The translations under genes were made by a program, and so were the position numbers. A stretch of DNA of 64,000 nucleotides. Source: an uncultured Lachnospiraceae bacterium. GTDB taxonomy: Bacteria > Bacillota > Clostridia > Lachnospirales > Lachnospiraceae. Positions within the stretch are counted from its first letter, which is position 1, and every line of letters starts with the position of its first letter. A model generated the notes under the pieces. It saw only the letters and a list, made by a program, of their open reading frames with translations. It had not been told where the DNA came from and ran no database searches. Of this stretch, positions 26,291 to 35,186 are shown one piece after another. Where the stretch lies: assembly GCA_910585715.1 (NCBI GenBank), contig CAJUEX010000003.1, positions 58,076 to 122,075 of the forward strand. The letters run 5' to 3'.

Positions 26291-26914
26291 TTATTCTTCG
26301 CTCTCTACTGCTATTACATCCCTATTAACTGCATAATCCTTCAATTTCTGCTCTGTCATCTCATAATAATCATTTACACTTTCCACCGTCACAGCCATAA
26401 TAATGGAAGGATAGATAATAATTCTGGCATCTGCCTGATTTACATCCGTATCTAAATTTTGTATCAAATTATACTTTCGGAACAGTTTCACAAAATTACG
26501 CTCCATCCCTTTGTCCAGATATGGTTTTGCCTTAATTTTTAACATGGCATACTTTTCTCTTACCTCTTCCATAATGACGGTTACTTCTTCCGAAAAGGTT
26601 GCCAGTTCTTTACGTTTTTCAATATAAAGGAGTCTCAAAATCAAGAGCAGTATACTTTCATACTTGGTCAATTCAAGTCTTCCCGTTCCAAATTGGTTCA
26701 CTAATCCAATCACCCCCTGATCTTCATTTACCTTCACATCATAGCCCAGCAAATCAAAATATGGGACAAACATCTCTAAATTTTGTTTTACGAACATATA
26801 ATCTTTTTTCGTATCTTCTTTCTTCTTCAGAAGAAAACACTGATTTAAAAGTTTATTGGCAGCAATGCGGAACTTTTCTTTTTGTGCTATGGATTCATTT
26901 AGTATCTCTAACAT
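26291..26914 (-). CDS. jetB: Wadjet accessory subunit JetB (MukE-like)
   Basis: 207 aa, between jetA and jetC. Helical and winged-helix-like; the part YDVKVNEDQGVIGLVNQFGTG followed by ELTKYESILLLILRLLYIE is the pattern seen in JetB/MukE-type kite proteins of SMC systems. Perfect AGGAG five nt before ATG 26914. The assignment rests mainly on operon position and size; I did not recognise it from sequence alone with certainty. The sequence ends AVESEE, whose codons supply a purine-rich site for jetC. Confidence 0.85.
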   Translation of the reverse strand: MLEILNESIAQKEKFRIAANKLLNQCFLLKKKEDTKKDYMFVKQNLEMFVPYFDLLGYDVKVNEDQGVIGLVNQFGTGRLELTKYESILLLILRLLYIEKRKELATFSEEVTVIMEEVREKYAMLKIKAKPYLDKGMERNFVKLFRKYNLIQNLDTDVNQADARIIIYPSIIMAVTVESVNDYYEMTEQKLKDYAVNRDVIAVESEE

Positions 26915-26922
26915 GATTGCTC

Positions 26923-28317
26923 CTATCTTTTTATTATTTCAAACAGCGGAAATTCATAGCCTAAACGTTTTACCCTTTTATTAGTACGTTTTATCTCATA
27001 GTTATTTGCTCTATTCCCTGCATAAATACTGATATAAATAATTCTAATCAAATCTCTCTTAGTCCCAATAGGGATTTCTCCCACTGAAATTTTCTCTTTT
27101 CCTTCCAGCAGAGAAACCACATACTCATTTATATTTTTTCGAGAAAAACGAGTTCTGTTTTTTATTCTTAGAGCTTCTTTATACAATAATCGCTCCTCTT
27201 TCGACATTGTAACATTTCCTGACATATCATCCACAATGCTATTCTTTTTCATTACCGGAATTGTCCGCAAAGATTCCGGTGAAATGTAACTTTGGAAATA
27301 TACATTGCAAATTTCCGCTAATTCTGCCGAAACCTCTTCACTCATCAGACTGTCTTCATCCATTTCCTCTGCCAATATATCTAAAACACGCAAAAGCTTT
27401 CCCTCCATATTATTCCCGGTTGCCAGCTTGAACCTTGCGCGCATTACTGCATTCTTCATATATTTTGTATGTTTTAAATCAATTTCTTCAATGATTTCAT
27501 CCAGCCTGTAAAACATTGATTTTACATCCAACAAATCGTTTACAATGATATCATATGCCTTATCTGAATCTGCTTCCTGTTCCACTTCCATATATCCTGC
27601 CACCGCCCGTTCCATGATACCGGCATTCTCCAGAATCTCATCAATTTTCTCAATAATGGAGCTTCGAAAATAAGAGATGTTATCGCTGGTTTTCATACGC
27701 AAATATGCCTTTGAACCAATATTTTTATGGTACTCAAAAAAATGGTCTATAATTTCAGATGCACTCATTTCATTTGTCTGCTTATCCATATGACGTTTAA
27801 TACTTACATTAAGTTTCTTTAACTCCGAAATCAATCGTTCCGTATTTTCCTTTACACCCTTTATAATCAGTTCGTATGGTTTTATATATAAATCTTTATT
27901 CTGAAGGCTTGCATGAATCTGTGAAATAATCCCTTGATACTCGGCCTCCTCATCCCGAATAATTCGATTCATACTTTCAATAATCGGAATCGTATATTCA
28001 TATAACACAACATTCAACTGATGATTCTTTTCCTGTTCATATTCTATCCACCCACAAGCCTTTAAAGAAGCTATCATCGCATTGGCTTTTTCTCTGGCAT
28101 CACGAATATATGTCATTTCATCAAACGTCATTTCAATATCATCCGTTTCAAAATACCCTTCCAAAACCTTAACCACAATTTCTCGGTTTACCCCATATGA
28201 AATTTCCGGTTTAAATGAATTGAATATCAATAAAATGCAATCGGCATATTCCATTTTATATTTGCTCGTAAGCGGTTTAAAAAAATCTGCAGGTAAAACA
28301 TGAAACAAATTCTTCAT
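26923..28317 (-). CDS. jetA: Wadjet kleisin-like subunit JetA
   Basis: 464 aa. Opening MKNLFHVLPADFFKPLTSKY with the following ADCILLIFNSFKPE is characteristic of the JetA family formerly called DUF5716, common in Clostridia (probably Wadjet type II). Mostly helical; a C-terminal winged-helix-like part. As the MukF-like kleisin it should bridge the two JetC heads. First gene of the operon; a GGAG lies 11 nt before ATG 28317, slightly long. Candidate promoter at 28376-28405. Confidence 0.9.
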   Translation of the reverse strand: MKNLFHVLPADFFKPLTSKYKMEYADCILLIFNSFKPEISYGVNREIVVKVLEGYFETDDIEMTFDEMTYIRDAREKANAMIASLKACGWIEYEQEKNHQLNVVLYEYTIPIIESMNRIIRDEEAEYQGIISQIHASLQNKDLYIKPYELIIKGVKENTERLISELKKLNVSIKRHMDKQTNEMSASEIIDHFFEYHKNIGSKAYLRMKTSDNISYFRSSIIEKIDEILENAGIMERAVAGYMEVEQEADSDKAYDIIVNDLLDVKSMFYRLDEIIEEIDLKHTKYMKNAVMRARFKLATGNNMEGKLLRVLDILAEEMDEDSLMSEEVSAELAEICNVYFQSYISPESLRTIPVMKKNSIVDDMSGNVTMSKEERLLYKEALRIKNRTRFSRKNINEYVVSLLEGKEKISVGEIPIGTKRDLIRIIYISIYAGNRANNYEIKRTNKRVKRLGYEFPLFEIIKR

Positions 28318-28375
28318 TGTATTTCAATCTCCAAAGCACACAATCATTTTATATTTTTTCTTCTATTATTTTTCA

Positions 28376-28405
28376 CTTATATCCAGTATTTTGTTCCTCT
28401 TACAA
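28376..28405 (-). promoter_or_regulatory. Candidate promoter of jetABCD
   Basis: Minus strand TTGTAA (28400-28405), 18-bp spacer, TATAAG (28376-28381), about 60 bp upstream of jetA. Moderate match to sigma-A. Confidence 0.4.
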
Positions 28406-28439
28406 AGTCTTATTCCCGACCACATTAATATAACATATA

Positions 28440-28660
28440 GGGATTCAAATCAGAAATAATTTTCGCCAAAAGCTGGTTCCACTATTTGATGTCCCCACGA
28501 ACAACAAGATGCCTTTTATCCTCATTCAACTGATTAAAATGATCGGCAACTTCCTGTCGATATGTCTGTATCGCGAAATAGGTCTGCCCTAATGCAATTA
28601 CTTCTTTTCTTGGATCTCTGTTTTGAACAATCAAATAACAAGCATATCTTAATAATTCAT
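28440..28660 (-). pseudogene. dinD fragment (DNA-damage-inducible protein D)
   Basis: Reading the minus strand just after the toxN stop gives, in another frame, KDYELLRYACYLIVQNRDP, then EVIALGQTYFAIQTYRQE, then HLVVRGDIK, a TAG stop, and WNQLLAKIISDLNPYM. This is the middle of DinD, where SRYACYLIVQNGDP and ALGQTYFAIQT are hallmark stretches and the TAG replaces the usual Gln of IKQWNQ. The N-terminal half and the C-terminal third are missing and there is no start codon or ribosome site. It is a remnant, joined to the cut end of toxN, probably by deletion. Confidence 0.8.
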
Positions 28661-28666
28661 AATCTT

Positions 28667-29005
28667 TTATTGGTCAGCCTGCAAAAGTAACTTATAATGC
28701 GAATCTTTTTCAGTATTGATATTCAATTCTACCAATTGTCCTTTCGGTACAGGAATCATGTTATTAATATTGATAACTGCATAATCCTTTATCTTAACAA
28801 AATCCACACCTTCCTTCATCTTCTTGTGTTTGGGTTTAAAAGAGGATAGCGGTACAAAATAGGAAAATTTATTAATTTCAAAAACACCCCCGATATATTT
28901 ACGTCCCGATGAACCACCTTCTTGCAGAAACAGGTGCTCCTGATATTGGCTCAAATATTTTATGTAGGAATCCTTCACTCCATATATTCTTAAATTATCT
29001 TTCAT
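28667..29005 (-). pseudogene. Truncated ToxN/AbiQ-type type III toxin
   Basis: 112 aa from ATG 29005, which has AAGGAG four nt upstream. The sequence VKDSYIKYLSQYQEHL, RKYIGGVFEINKFSYFVPLSSFK, VDFVKIKDYAVININNMIPVP follows the ToxN family: the N-terminal IKYL strand, the GIVLEINGHKYLAPLTS-like motif with its conserved Ser, and the INxNxMIPI motif. ToxN is an endoribonuclease inhibited by its own RNA antitoxin. Family members are about 170 aa; here the sequence breaks off after LLLQAD and the next bases read as dinD, so the C-terminal third is lost. Upstream elements are intact (repeat, hairpin, promoter). Confidence 0.78.
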
Positions 29006-29064
29006 AAAACTCCTTTGTTTACAAACAACCGCATACTTTAGCTGCTGTATTATCTGACAGAAAA

Positions 29065-29089
29065 GGCAGAGACTCAAATAGTCCCTGCC
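29065..29089 (-). terminator. Attenuator hairpin between toxI and toxN
   Basis: GGCAGGGACT, loop ATTTG, AGTCTCTGCC followed by TTTTCTG on the minus strand. A partial terminator at this position is the standard arrangement of type III toxin-antitoxin loci, keeping antitoxin RNA in excess over toxin mRNA. Confidence 0.75.
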
Positions 29090-29091
29090 TC

Positions 29092-29130
29092 CTGTTAACT
29101 CGCTCACTTATGGGCTGTGCATCACCTACT
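29092..29130 (-). ncRNA. ToxI-like antitoxin RNA, single 36-nt repeat
   Basis: Minus strand from 29127: AGGTGAT...CCC..TAAGTG.. over 36 nt, resembling from memory the 36-nt Pectobacterium ToxI unit (AGGTGAT...ACC..TTAAGTG). The promoter at 29137-29164 would start transcription at about 29130, immediately before it, and the hairpin at 29065-29089 follows. Known ToxI-type genes carry about two to five or more tandem units; only one is visible here, so the array is collapsed or this is a minimal form. Confidence 0.6.
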
Positions 29131-29136
29131 ATCTTT

Positions 29137-29164
29137 AGTATACACTATTTTTTCCTAATTACAA
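29137..29164 (-). promoter_or_regulatory. Promoter of the toxI-toxN remnant
   Basis: Minus strand TTGTAA (29159-29164), 16-bp spacer, TATACT (29137-29142). Confidence 0.6.
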
Positions 29165-29279
29165 CACATTTAATAAAATTTTTACTTTTCATTTCCATTT
29201 CAATCGTTTGTGTCACGCACATACTTTCCAGTTAACAGCGCTATCTTCCCCTTTTCGTATTCGAGAAAAATGTAACTAT

Positions 29280-29581
29280 ATGAAAAAACCATTCTGGGAT
29301 TATGCATTGCCACCACTTTAAGCAGTATATTTTCTATCAATGCACAGGCTGCACTGACGAGAAGATTATACGGCGATGTAAATGGTGACGGGGTAATCAG
29401 TCAAGCTGATATGGAAATGACATTGGCAGCTTCCGTTGGTGCCGTAAAATTAGACAAATACCAGACTATTGCTGCTGTGGATGCGGACGGTGAGGTAACC
29501 AGACTTGCTACTCTATTGATTAAAAGACTTCTCGCAGGTATTATTACAGAATTTTCTGCTGGCGATTGCTTTTATTATTAA
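29280..29581 (+). pseudogene. Secreted dockerin-like protein, frameshifted in the signal peptide
   Basis: After ATG 29280 the frame stops at once, but shifting by one base after the A-run (29283-29288, six A) gives a full short protein: (MKK)TILGLCIATTLSSIFSINAQA, a signal peptide ending at AQA, then LYGDVNGDGVISQADMEM and AAVDADGEVTRLATLLIKRLLAGII, the two calcium-binding half-repeats of a type I dockerin. An A-run of seven would restore the frame, so one A has been lost, by slippage or sequencing error. No strong ribosome site is visible. No cohesin or glycosidase domain is fused; whole product about 100 aa. It is the only plus-strand gene in this stretch. Confidence 0.75.
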
Positions 29582-29597
29582 ATATAAATAGCCTTGA

Positions 29598-29642
29598 GGC
29601 AGGGGAGACCGGTTAAAAAACCATCTCCCCTGCCCTGTTTTC
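29598..29642 (+). terminator. Terminator after the dockerin-like gene
   Basis: GGCAGGGGAGA ... TCTCCCCTGCC with inner GGTT/AACC pairing, followed by TGTTTTCTG on the plus strand. Lies 17 bp after the stop, which supports that the dockerin-like frame was once a real gene. Confidence 0.75.
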
Positions 29643-29709
29643 TGTTCTCTCTTCCGCTTCCTCTTACACAAAAATACCTGTCTGACCTGACTTAAACCGC
29701 AGATTTATT

Positions 29710-30375
29710 TCATCTTTCAAACTCTCTTAACTGCCTCATGAAAAATCCCGTATTTTCCTCCACATCCCCATGAAACACTGCGGAGCCTGCCACAACCACA
29801 TCAGCGCCGGCCTCTAAAACTTCCCCTACATTTTCTTTCTTGATGCCGCCGTCAACGGAAATAACTGCCTTTAGCTTTCTTTCATCCACCAGCTTTCTAA
29901 GCTGAACAATTTTTTCCGTGCTTTCCTCTATGTATTTCTGACCTCCAAAGCCGGGATTCACGGACATGACTAAAATCAAATCCACAAGCTCCAGATACGG
30001 CTCTATTTCACATACGGGAGTTGCCGGATTCAGGGAAATCCCCACCTTTTTATCATAGCTTCTGATTTTGTCTATGGTCTCCTTTACCCTGCCATCGCAT
30101 GCCTCCACATGAAAGGTAATGATATCCGCACCTGCCTTTACAAATTCCTCAATATACCGTTCCGGCCTGTCTATCATCAGATGCACATCAAACACACAGT
30201 CCGTACAGGGACGGATAGACTGGATTACCGGCATTCCAAAGGAAATGGACGGAACAAATATGCCGTCCATCACATCTATATGAATATATCGGGCGCCTGC
30301 ATGAACCACTGCCTGAATCTGCTCACCAAGTCTGGAAAAATCTGCCGACAAAATCGAAGGGGCTAAAATCAACAT
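29710..30375 (-). CDS. rpe: Ribulose-phosphate 3-epimerase
   Basis: About 221 aa TIM barrel. Interconverts ribulose 5-phosphate and xylulose 5-phosphate in the pentose phosphate pathway. Seen: LAPSILSADFSRLGEQI, the metal-binding HIDVMDGIFVPSISFG, ITFHVEA, LVMSVNPGFGGQKYIE, and ISVDGGIKKENV. AAGGAG nine nt before ATG 30375 decides the start (the open frame runs on to 30408, inside rsgA). Directly behind rsgA, a common Firmicutes order. Confidence 0.96.
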   Translation of the reverse strand: MLILAPSILSADFSRLGEQIQAVVHAGARYIHIDVMDGIFVPSISFGMPVIQSIRPCTDCVFDVHLMIDRPERYIEEFVKAGADIITFHVEACDGRVKETIDKIRSYDKKVGISLNPATPVCEIEPYLELVDLILVMSVNPGFGGQKYIEESTEKIVQLRKLVDERKLKAVISVDGGIKKENVGEVLEAGADVVVAGSAVFHGDVEENTGFFMRQLREFER

Positions 30376-30376
30376 A

Positions 30377-31255
30377 TTAATATCTCCTTTTTTCTTTACA
30401 CTGCTCATAAAACATTACATAGTCATCATAACGAACCCGACTTATCATTTTTCGGGAAAGCGCCTCTTTCACTGCGCACTCCGGCTCATGAATGTGGGCA
30501 CAGCCCTGAAATCTGCATTCCGGCTGGTACTTCAAAAACTCCGGAAAATACTCTTTTAACTCTTCCTTTTCCATAAAATCCACGGACAAAGAGCTAAATC
30601 CCGGCGTATCCATAATATATCCGCCATCCTCTAAAGCTATCAACTCTGAATGGCGGGTAGTATGTCTTCCTCTTTCAATCTTTTTGCTGATATCTCCCGT
30701 CTCCATAGTCACATCCTGCTGAAGGCTGTTAATCAGGGAAGATTTTCCTACGCCGCTGGGACCTGCCACTGTAGTAGTCTTATCCCGCAAAACATCCTTT
30801 ATCTGTTCAATCCCCTTTTTCTCTTTGGCGCTGACAAAGAAAAGCGGGTACTCTGTTTCCTTATAGATTTTTTTTATTTCTTCTATCTGTCTCTCCAAAG
30901 CAAGGTCCGCTTTGTTAAAACACAATATACAAGTCACCTGCTGTCTTTCCATCATAACAAGAAAGCTATTGAGCAAATGGAAATTAGGTTCAGGCTGCAC
31001 AACTGAAAAAATCACCATTGCCTGGTCCACATTGGAAACTGCCGGACGTATCAGCCGGTTTTTCCGTGGAAGGATGGATGTAATATTGCCCGTCATTGCG
31101 CCCTCATCAAGCACCTGTATCTCTACATCGTCTCCCACCAAAGGCTTTATCCCCATTTTCCGAAAAAGTCCTTTTGCCTTGCATTCATAGATACCTCTGC
31201 CCTGCAGATGCACATAATAAAATCCACCGATTCCTTTTATGATTTTTCCCTGCAT
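30377..31255 (-). CDS. rsgA: Ribosome small-subunit-dependent GTPase RsgA
   Basis: 292 aa. Circularly permuted GTPase acting in late 30S assembly: an OB-fold first, then G4 CFNKADLALE before G1 GPSGVGKSSLIN and G3 DTPGFSS, and a zinc knuckle CRFQGCAHIHEPECAV at the C-terminus. Sits between prkC and rpe, the usual prpC-prkC-rsgA-rpe run of Bacillus and Clostridia; 3 bp separate it from prkC. Confidence 0.97.
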   Translation of the reverse strand: MQGKIIKGIGGFYYVHLQGRGIYECKAKGLFRKMGIKPLVGDDVEIQVLDEGAMTGNITSILPRKNRLIRPAVSNVDQAMVIFSVVQPEPNFHLLNSFLVMMERQQVTCILCFNKADLALERQIEEIKKIYKETEYPLFFVSAKEKKGIEQIKDVLRDKTTTVAGPSGVGKSSLINSLQQDVTMETGDISKKIERGRHTTRHSELIALEDGGYIMDTPGFSSLSVDFMEKEELKEYFPEFLKYQPECRFQGCAHIHEPECAVKEALSRKMISRVRYDDYVMFYEQCKEKRRY

Positions 31256-31258
31256 ACA

Positions 31259-33385
31259 TTACTCCTGAGTGAAAGTAATGGGCTGTTCCGGTGTGGTGAC
31301 TGTCTTGGTATTAGTTGTTTCATATCCGTTCTCGTCTACTTCAATCTCCTCCTGATTGTAGGTAAAACTGATAGTCCCGCTGTTAACCTTAAAGCCCGTT
31401 TCATTCACTGCACAGGGGAATGTGCTTGTGGCAAAGGTGCGGATATCCCCATTGCTTGCTTTAATGGTAACGGTCACACTTCCTTTTGTATATCCGGTAG
31501 GAGCCTGAAGTGTTGCAACATATTTATAAGACTCTTCCTTTGCCCCAAGGCTTAAAGTAATATCCACAACGGTCCCTTCTTCCACTGTAAGCCCCGGATT
31601 ATAGCTCTGAGTCACTACGCATCCGGCTGACACTGTATCACTGTGAGTTTCAGAAACAGTACCGCATTTTAACTTATATTCCTCCAGCTTCGCTTTTGCA
31701 GCGCTTTCCGTCATCCCTCTAAGGTCAGGTACCGTAGCCTCTGTAACAGCTTTTCCCTGACTGATAATCAAGGTTATATTGGAGCCTTTTGCCGCTTTTG
31801 AACCTGCCAGCGGCTCCTGGGAAATAACTTTATCTTTTTCTACCGCATCATCATTGGCATAATCTCTTACCACCTTAAAGCCTTTATCCTCAAGAGCCTT
31901 TGCTGCCAGCTCTGCATCCATGCCGGTTACATCATCCACTTCAACGCCTTCCGTTCCGCTGCTTACAACCAGGTCAATAGTCGTATATTTATCTACCTTT
32001 TCCCCTTCATTGACCCCTTGGGAAATAACCGTATTTTCTTCATATTCGTCTGATTCCTGCATGGATGCCCTTGTTCCAAGACCCATGTCATTCAATTCCT
32101 TTTTAGCTGTTTCCAAATCCTTTCCTACCACATTTATCATGACTACCTGACCATCTTCCTGTGGCTGATTCTCGGTATTTTCTGTATTCTCTTTATTTTC
32201 AGAGCCGTTTCCGGTTTTAAAGATATCAAGGGCATTTGCAACAAGGGCAAGGGCAATGACACCTATGATTACCGCTGCAACAATAGCAAGCACAGTCGTA
32301 ATCCGTTCCATTTTCGGATCCAGATCGTCGTCCTCATACTCGTCCTCGTCCTCATCATCTTCTTCATACTCTTCTTCCGGCTCTTCTATCTTACGGGCAG
32401 GCTTTTTCCTTACCGGTCTTTGTACCGGAGACTGTTCCTCTTCTCCGATAATATTGATTCCCGCAATGGTGCCTGTTCTGTCTTTAATCTCGCTGATGTC
32501 GGCTTCTGTAATCACTCTGGTTGCTCCGCCCATTTCCACCGGAATAATCTTTACGAAGTCTTCATCCGGAGCAATGAGAGAATGCTTTAAATCTTCAATC
32601 AGCTCGCCCATGGACTGATAACGCCTGTCCGGACTTTTCTGGGTCGCTTTAAAAATAATCTGCTCCACGCTCACCGGAATCTCTGACACAAATTCCCTTG
32701 GAGAAGGCATATCCTCCTGTATATGCTTAATGGCAATAGCAACCGTAGTCTCCCCATCAAAAGGCACATGTCCGGTAAGCATTTCAAACATAGTACAGCC
32801 TAAAGAATAAATATCGCTTTTCTCATCGCTGAAACCGCCCCTTGCCTGTTCCGGTGATGTGTAATGCACGGAGCCCATTACATTAGAGGTAATGGTGTTG
32901 CTGGTGGCCGCCTTGGCAATGCCGAAATCCGTTACCTTTACCTTACCGTCTCTTGCAATCATGATATTCTGCGGTTTGATATCCCTGTGGATAATATTAT
33001 TATTGTGAGCTGCTTCGATACCCATAGATACCTGAATGGCAATGCTCACCGCTTCCTTTACGGAAAGACGTGCTTTCTTTTCTATATAATTTTTTAAGGT
33101 AATTCCTTCTACTAACTCCATGACAATATAGTAAATGCCTTCTTCTTCCCCTACGTCATAGACATTTACAATATTGGGGTGGGCAAGTCCCGCTGCCGCC
33201 TGGGCTTCAATACGGAACTTGGATACAAAATTTGTATTTTCATTAAATTCCTGCTTTAATACCTTAATGGCAACAAAACGGTTCAGCTTGTGACATTTTG
33301 CCTTATAAACATCACTCATTCCCCCTGTACCGATTTTTTCAAGAATTTCATAACGCTCGCCTATCAACATACCTATTTTTATCAT
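31259..33385 (-). CDS. prkC: Membrane Ser/Thr protein kinase with PASTA domains (PrkC/Stk)
   Basis: 708 aa. Kinase domain about 8-275 with glycine loop IGTGGMSDVYKA, catalytic HRDIKPQNIM and DFGIAKA; a cytosolic linker with a very acidic stretch (EEPEEEYEEDDEDEDEYEDDD); one membrane helix at about 369-390; three PASTA domains (starting near INVVGKDLETAKKEL, VDDVTGMDAELAAKAL and VPDLRGMTESAAKAKL) that bind muropeptides or lipid II; and a further C-terminal beta domain (from about 620). Regulates growth, division and spore germination in relatives. ATG 33385 overlaps the prpC stop (ATGA). Confidence 0.97.
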   Translation of the reverse strand: MIKIGMLIGERYEILEKIGTGGMSDVYKAKCHKLNRFVAIKVLKQEFNENTNFVSKFRIEAQAAAGLAHPNIVNVYDVGEEEGIYYIVMELVEGITLKNYIEKKARLSVKEAVSIAIQVSMGIEAAHNNNIIHRDIKPQNIMIARDGKVKVTDFGIAKAATSNTITSNVMGSVHYTSPEQARGGFSDEKSDIYSLGCTMFEMLTGHVPFDGETTVAIAIKHIQEDMPSPREFVSEIPVSVEQIIFKATQKSPDRRYQSMGELIEDLKHSLIAPDEDFVKIIPVEMGGATRVITEADISEIKDRTGTIAGINIIGEEEQSPVQRPVRKKPARKIEEPEEEYEEDDEDEDEYEDDDLDPKMERITTVLAIVAAVIIGVIALALVANALDIFKTGNGSENKENTENTENQPQEDGQVVMINVVGKDLETAKKELNDMGLGTRASMQESDEYEENTVISQGVNEGEKVDKYTTIDLVVSSGTEGVEVDDVTGMDAELAAKALEDKGFKVVRDYANDDAVEKDKVISQEPLAGSKAAKGSNITLIISQGKAVTEATVPDLRGMTESAAKAKLEEYKLKCGTVSETHSDTVSAGCVVTQSYNPGLTVEEGTVVDITLSLGAKEESYKYVATLQAPTGYTKGSVTVTIKASNGDIRTFATSTFPCAVNETGFKVNSGTISFTYNQEEIEVDENGYETTNTKTVTTPEQPITFTQE

Positions 33386-34128
33386 CTTACCACCTCATCT
33401 GCAAAAGGTCTTACCAACACTACGGCAATATTGTCTTTTCCGCCATTGTTATTTGCCTGCCTGATCAACTCTTCTGCTATTTCATTAATTCCCCGTTTAT
33501 TGTTTACAATTTTTCTTATTTCTTCATCCTCTAACATATTGCTAAGACCGTCCGAACACATCAGTATGGTGTCATAAGGCCTTAACTCAATCGTAAAGAA
33601 ATCAATTTCCACATCATCCCTTACGCCGATAGCTCTTGTAATAATGTTCTTATCCGGATGAAGCCTTGCGTCTTCCCGGTTAATAGCGCCTAACCGAATC
33701 ATTTCCTCGACCAGTGAATGGTCTTTTGTAATCTGCCGGATTTCTTCCGGATTGACTACATAAAGCCTTGAGTCTCCCACATTGGCAACCTGAAGGTATC
33801 TTCCTATCACAGTTGCCACAACAACCGTGGTGCCCATACCAGCCAGACTTGCATCCATGCTGGCTTCTTTTCTGACTCCTTTATTGGCAGCATTGATTGC
33901 CTTTTTTATAATAATGGTAGGATTCTTTTCAAAGGAACTGCGGATTTCTGATACAATGGTTTCCACTGTATACTTGGAAGCGAAATCTCCCGCATTATGC
34001 CCTCCCATACCGTCTGCTACAATAAAAAGATTCGGCATATTTCCCTGGGTCTTTCCAGAAGCAAACACATAATCCTGATTCAGTTTTCTTTTACGGCCAA
34101 CGTCCGTCATTGCCACTGTCTTTAGCAC
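33382..34128 (-). CDS. prpC: PP2C-type protein phosphatase PrpC/Stp
   Basis: 248 aa. Dephosphorylates PrkC and its targets, with two or three metal ions. Seen: VADGMGGHNAGDFAS, NVGDSRLYVV, LMCSDGLSNML, and GGKDNIAVVLV, which carry the metal-binding Asp residues. The start is GTG 34128 with GGAGG seven nt before it, inside the last codons of rlmN. It is coupled to prkC by a 4-bp overlap. Confidence 0.97.
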   Translation of the reverse strand: MLKTVAMTDVGRKRKLNQDYVFASGKTQGNMPNLFIVADGMGGHNAGDFASKYTVETIVSEIRSSFEKNPTIIIKKAINAANKGVRKEASMDASLAGMGTTVVVATVIGRYLQVANVGDSRLYVVNPEEIRQITKDHSLVEEMIRLGAINREDARLHPDKNIITRAIGVRDDVEIDFFTIELRPYDTILMCSDGLSNMLEDEEIRKIVNNKRGINEIAEELIRQANNNGGKDNIAVVLVRPFADEVVR

Positions 34129-35177
34129 TGCGTTTCCTCCTTTTCCTCTTTATGCCGTCTTCTTAACTGTCCGCAGGCTCCGTCAATATCTCTGCCCATT
34201 TCCCTTCTAATAGTAACATTTATTCGATTTTTTTCAAGTTTATTTTTAAATCCTTCCACAAAACTTATGTCCGGCTGTTTAAAATTCCGCTCTGCAACAG
34301 GGTTTACAGGAATCAGATTTATATGACAATTTAAAGGCTTTGCAAGCGCTATGATCTCCCCTGCATCCTCTGATGTATCATTTATCCCTGCCACCATACT
34401 GTATTCAAAGGTAATCCTTCTGCCTGTTTTTTCAAAATAATACCGGCAGGCTTCCATTAACTGCTCAATGGTATAGCGCTCTGCAACAGGCATAAGCCTT
34501 CTTCTTTTTTCATCAGTGGCCCCGTGAAGGGATAATGCCAGAGTTATCTGCAGCTTCTTATCCGCCAGCTCCTTCATTTTAGGAACAATGCCGCAGGTGG
34601 ATACCGTTACGTTCCGCTGGCTTATATGCAGCCCATATTCATCTGTCAAAAGCTGAATGAAAACAAGCAGGTTTTGAAAATTGTCCAAAGGCTCTCCCGT
34701 TCCCATAACCACCACATTGGAAACCCGTTCTCCTGTCAGTCTTGTAATCTTATAAATCTGGTCCAGCATTTCCGAAGGCGTCAGATTCCGTTCCAGACCA
34801 TCCAGAGTTGAGGCACAGAATCTGCAGCCCATTCTGCAGCCTACCTGCGAGGAAATGCATACGCTGTTCCCATGTTTATATTTCATCCACACACTTTCCA
34901 CCAGGTTACCATCTGCTAACTGAAATAAATACTTTTTCGTGCCGTCTATTTTGGAGGTCTGTACATCCACCGCCTCTAAATTGGTAAGAATAAATCTTTC
35001 CTTACATTTTTCCCTGAATTCTTTCTTTATATTAGTCATCTCATCAAAATCCAGAACCAGCTTTTTATGAATCCATTCATAAATCTGGTCTGACCGGAAA
35101 GATTTTTCTCCCAATTCCAATATCTCATTTTTTAATTGTTCTTTTGTCAGTGATTTTATATCTATTTGCTTTTGCAT
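34122..35177 (-). CDS. rlmN: 23S rRNA (adenine-2503-C2)-methyltransferase RlmN
   Basis: 351 aa radical SAM enzyme that also modifies A37 of some tRNAs. Radical SAM Cys motif CRMGCRFCAS; preceding ISSQVGC; GTGEPLDN; TLALSLHG; and a C-terminal GACGQL Cys. Both Cys needed for the methyl-carrier mechanism are present (C of DGACGQ). Not the Cfr variant judging by length and tail. Overlaps prpC by 7 bp. Confidence 0.97.
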   Translation of the reverse strand: MQKQIDIKSLTKEQLKNEILELGEKSFRSDQIYEWIHKKLVLDFDEMTNIKKEFREKCKERFILTNLEAVDVQTSKIDGTKKYLFQLADGNLVESVWMKYKHGNSVCISSQVGCRMGCRFCASTLDGLERNLTPSEMLDQIYKITRLTGERVSNVVVMGTGEPLDNFQNLLVFIQLLTDEYGLHISQRNVTVSTCGIVPKMKELADKKLQITLALSLHGATDEKRRRLMPVAERYTIEQLMEACRYYFEKTGRRITFEYSMVAGINDTSEDAGEIIALAKPLNCHINLIPVNPVAERNFKQPDISFVEGFKNKLEKNRINVTIRREMGRDIDGACGQLRRRHKEEKEETQC

Positions 35178-35186
35178 ATAGTATCC

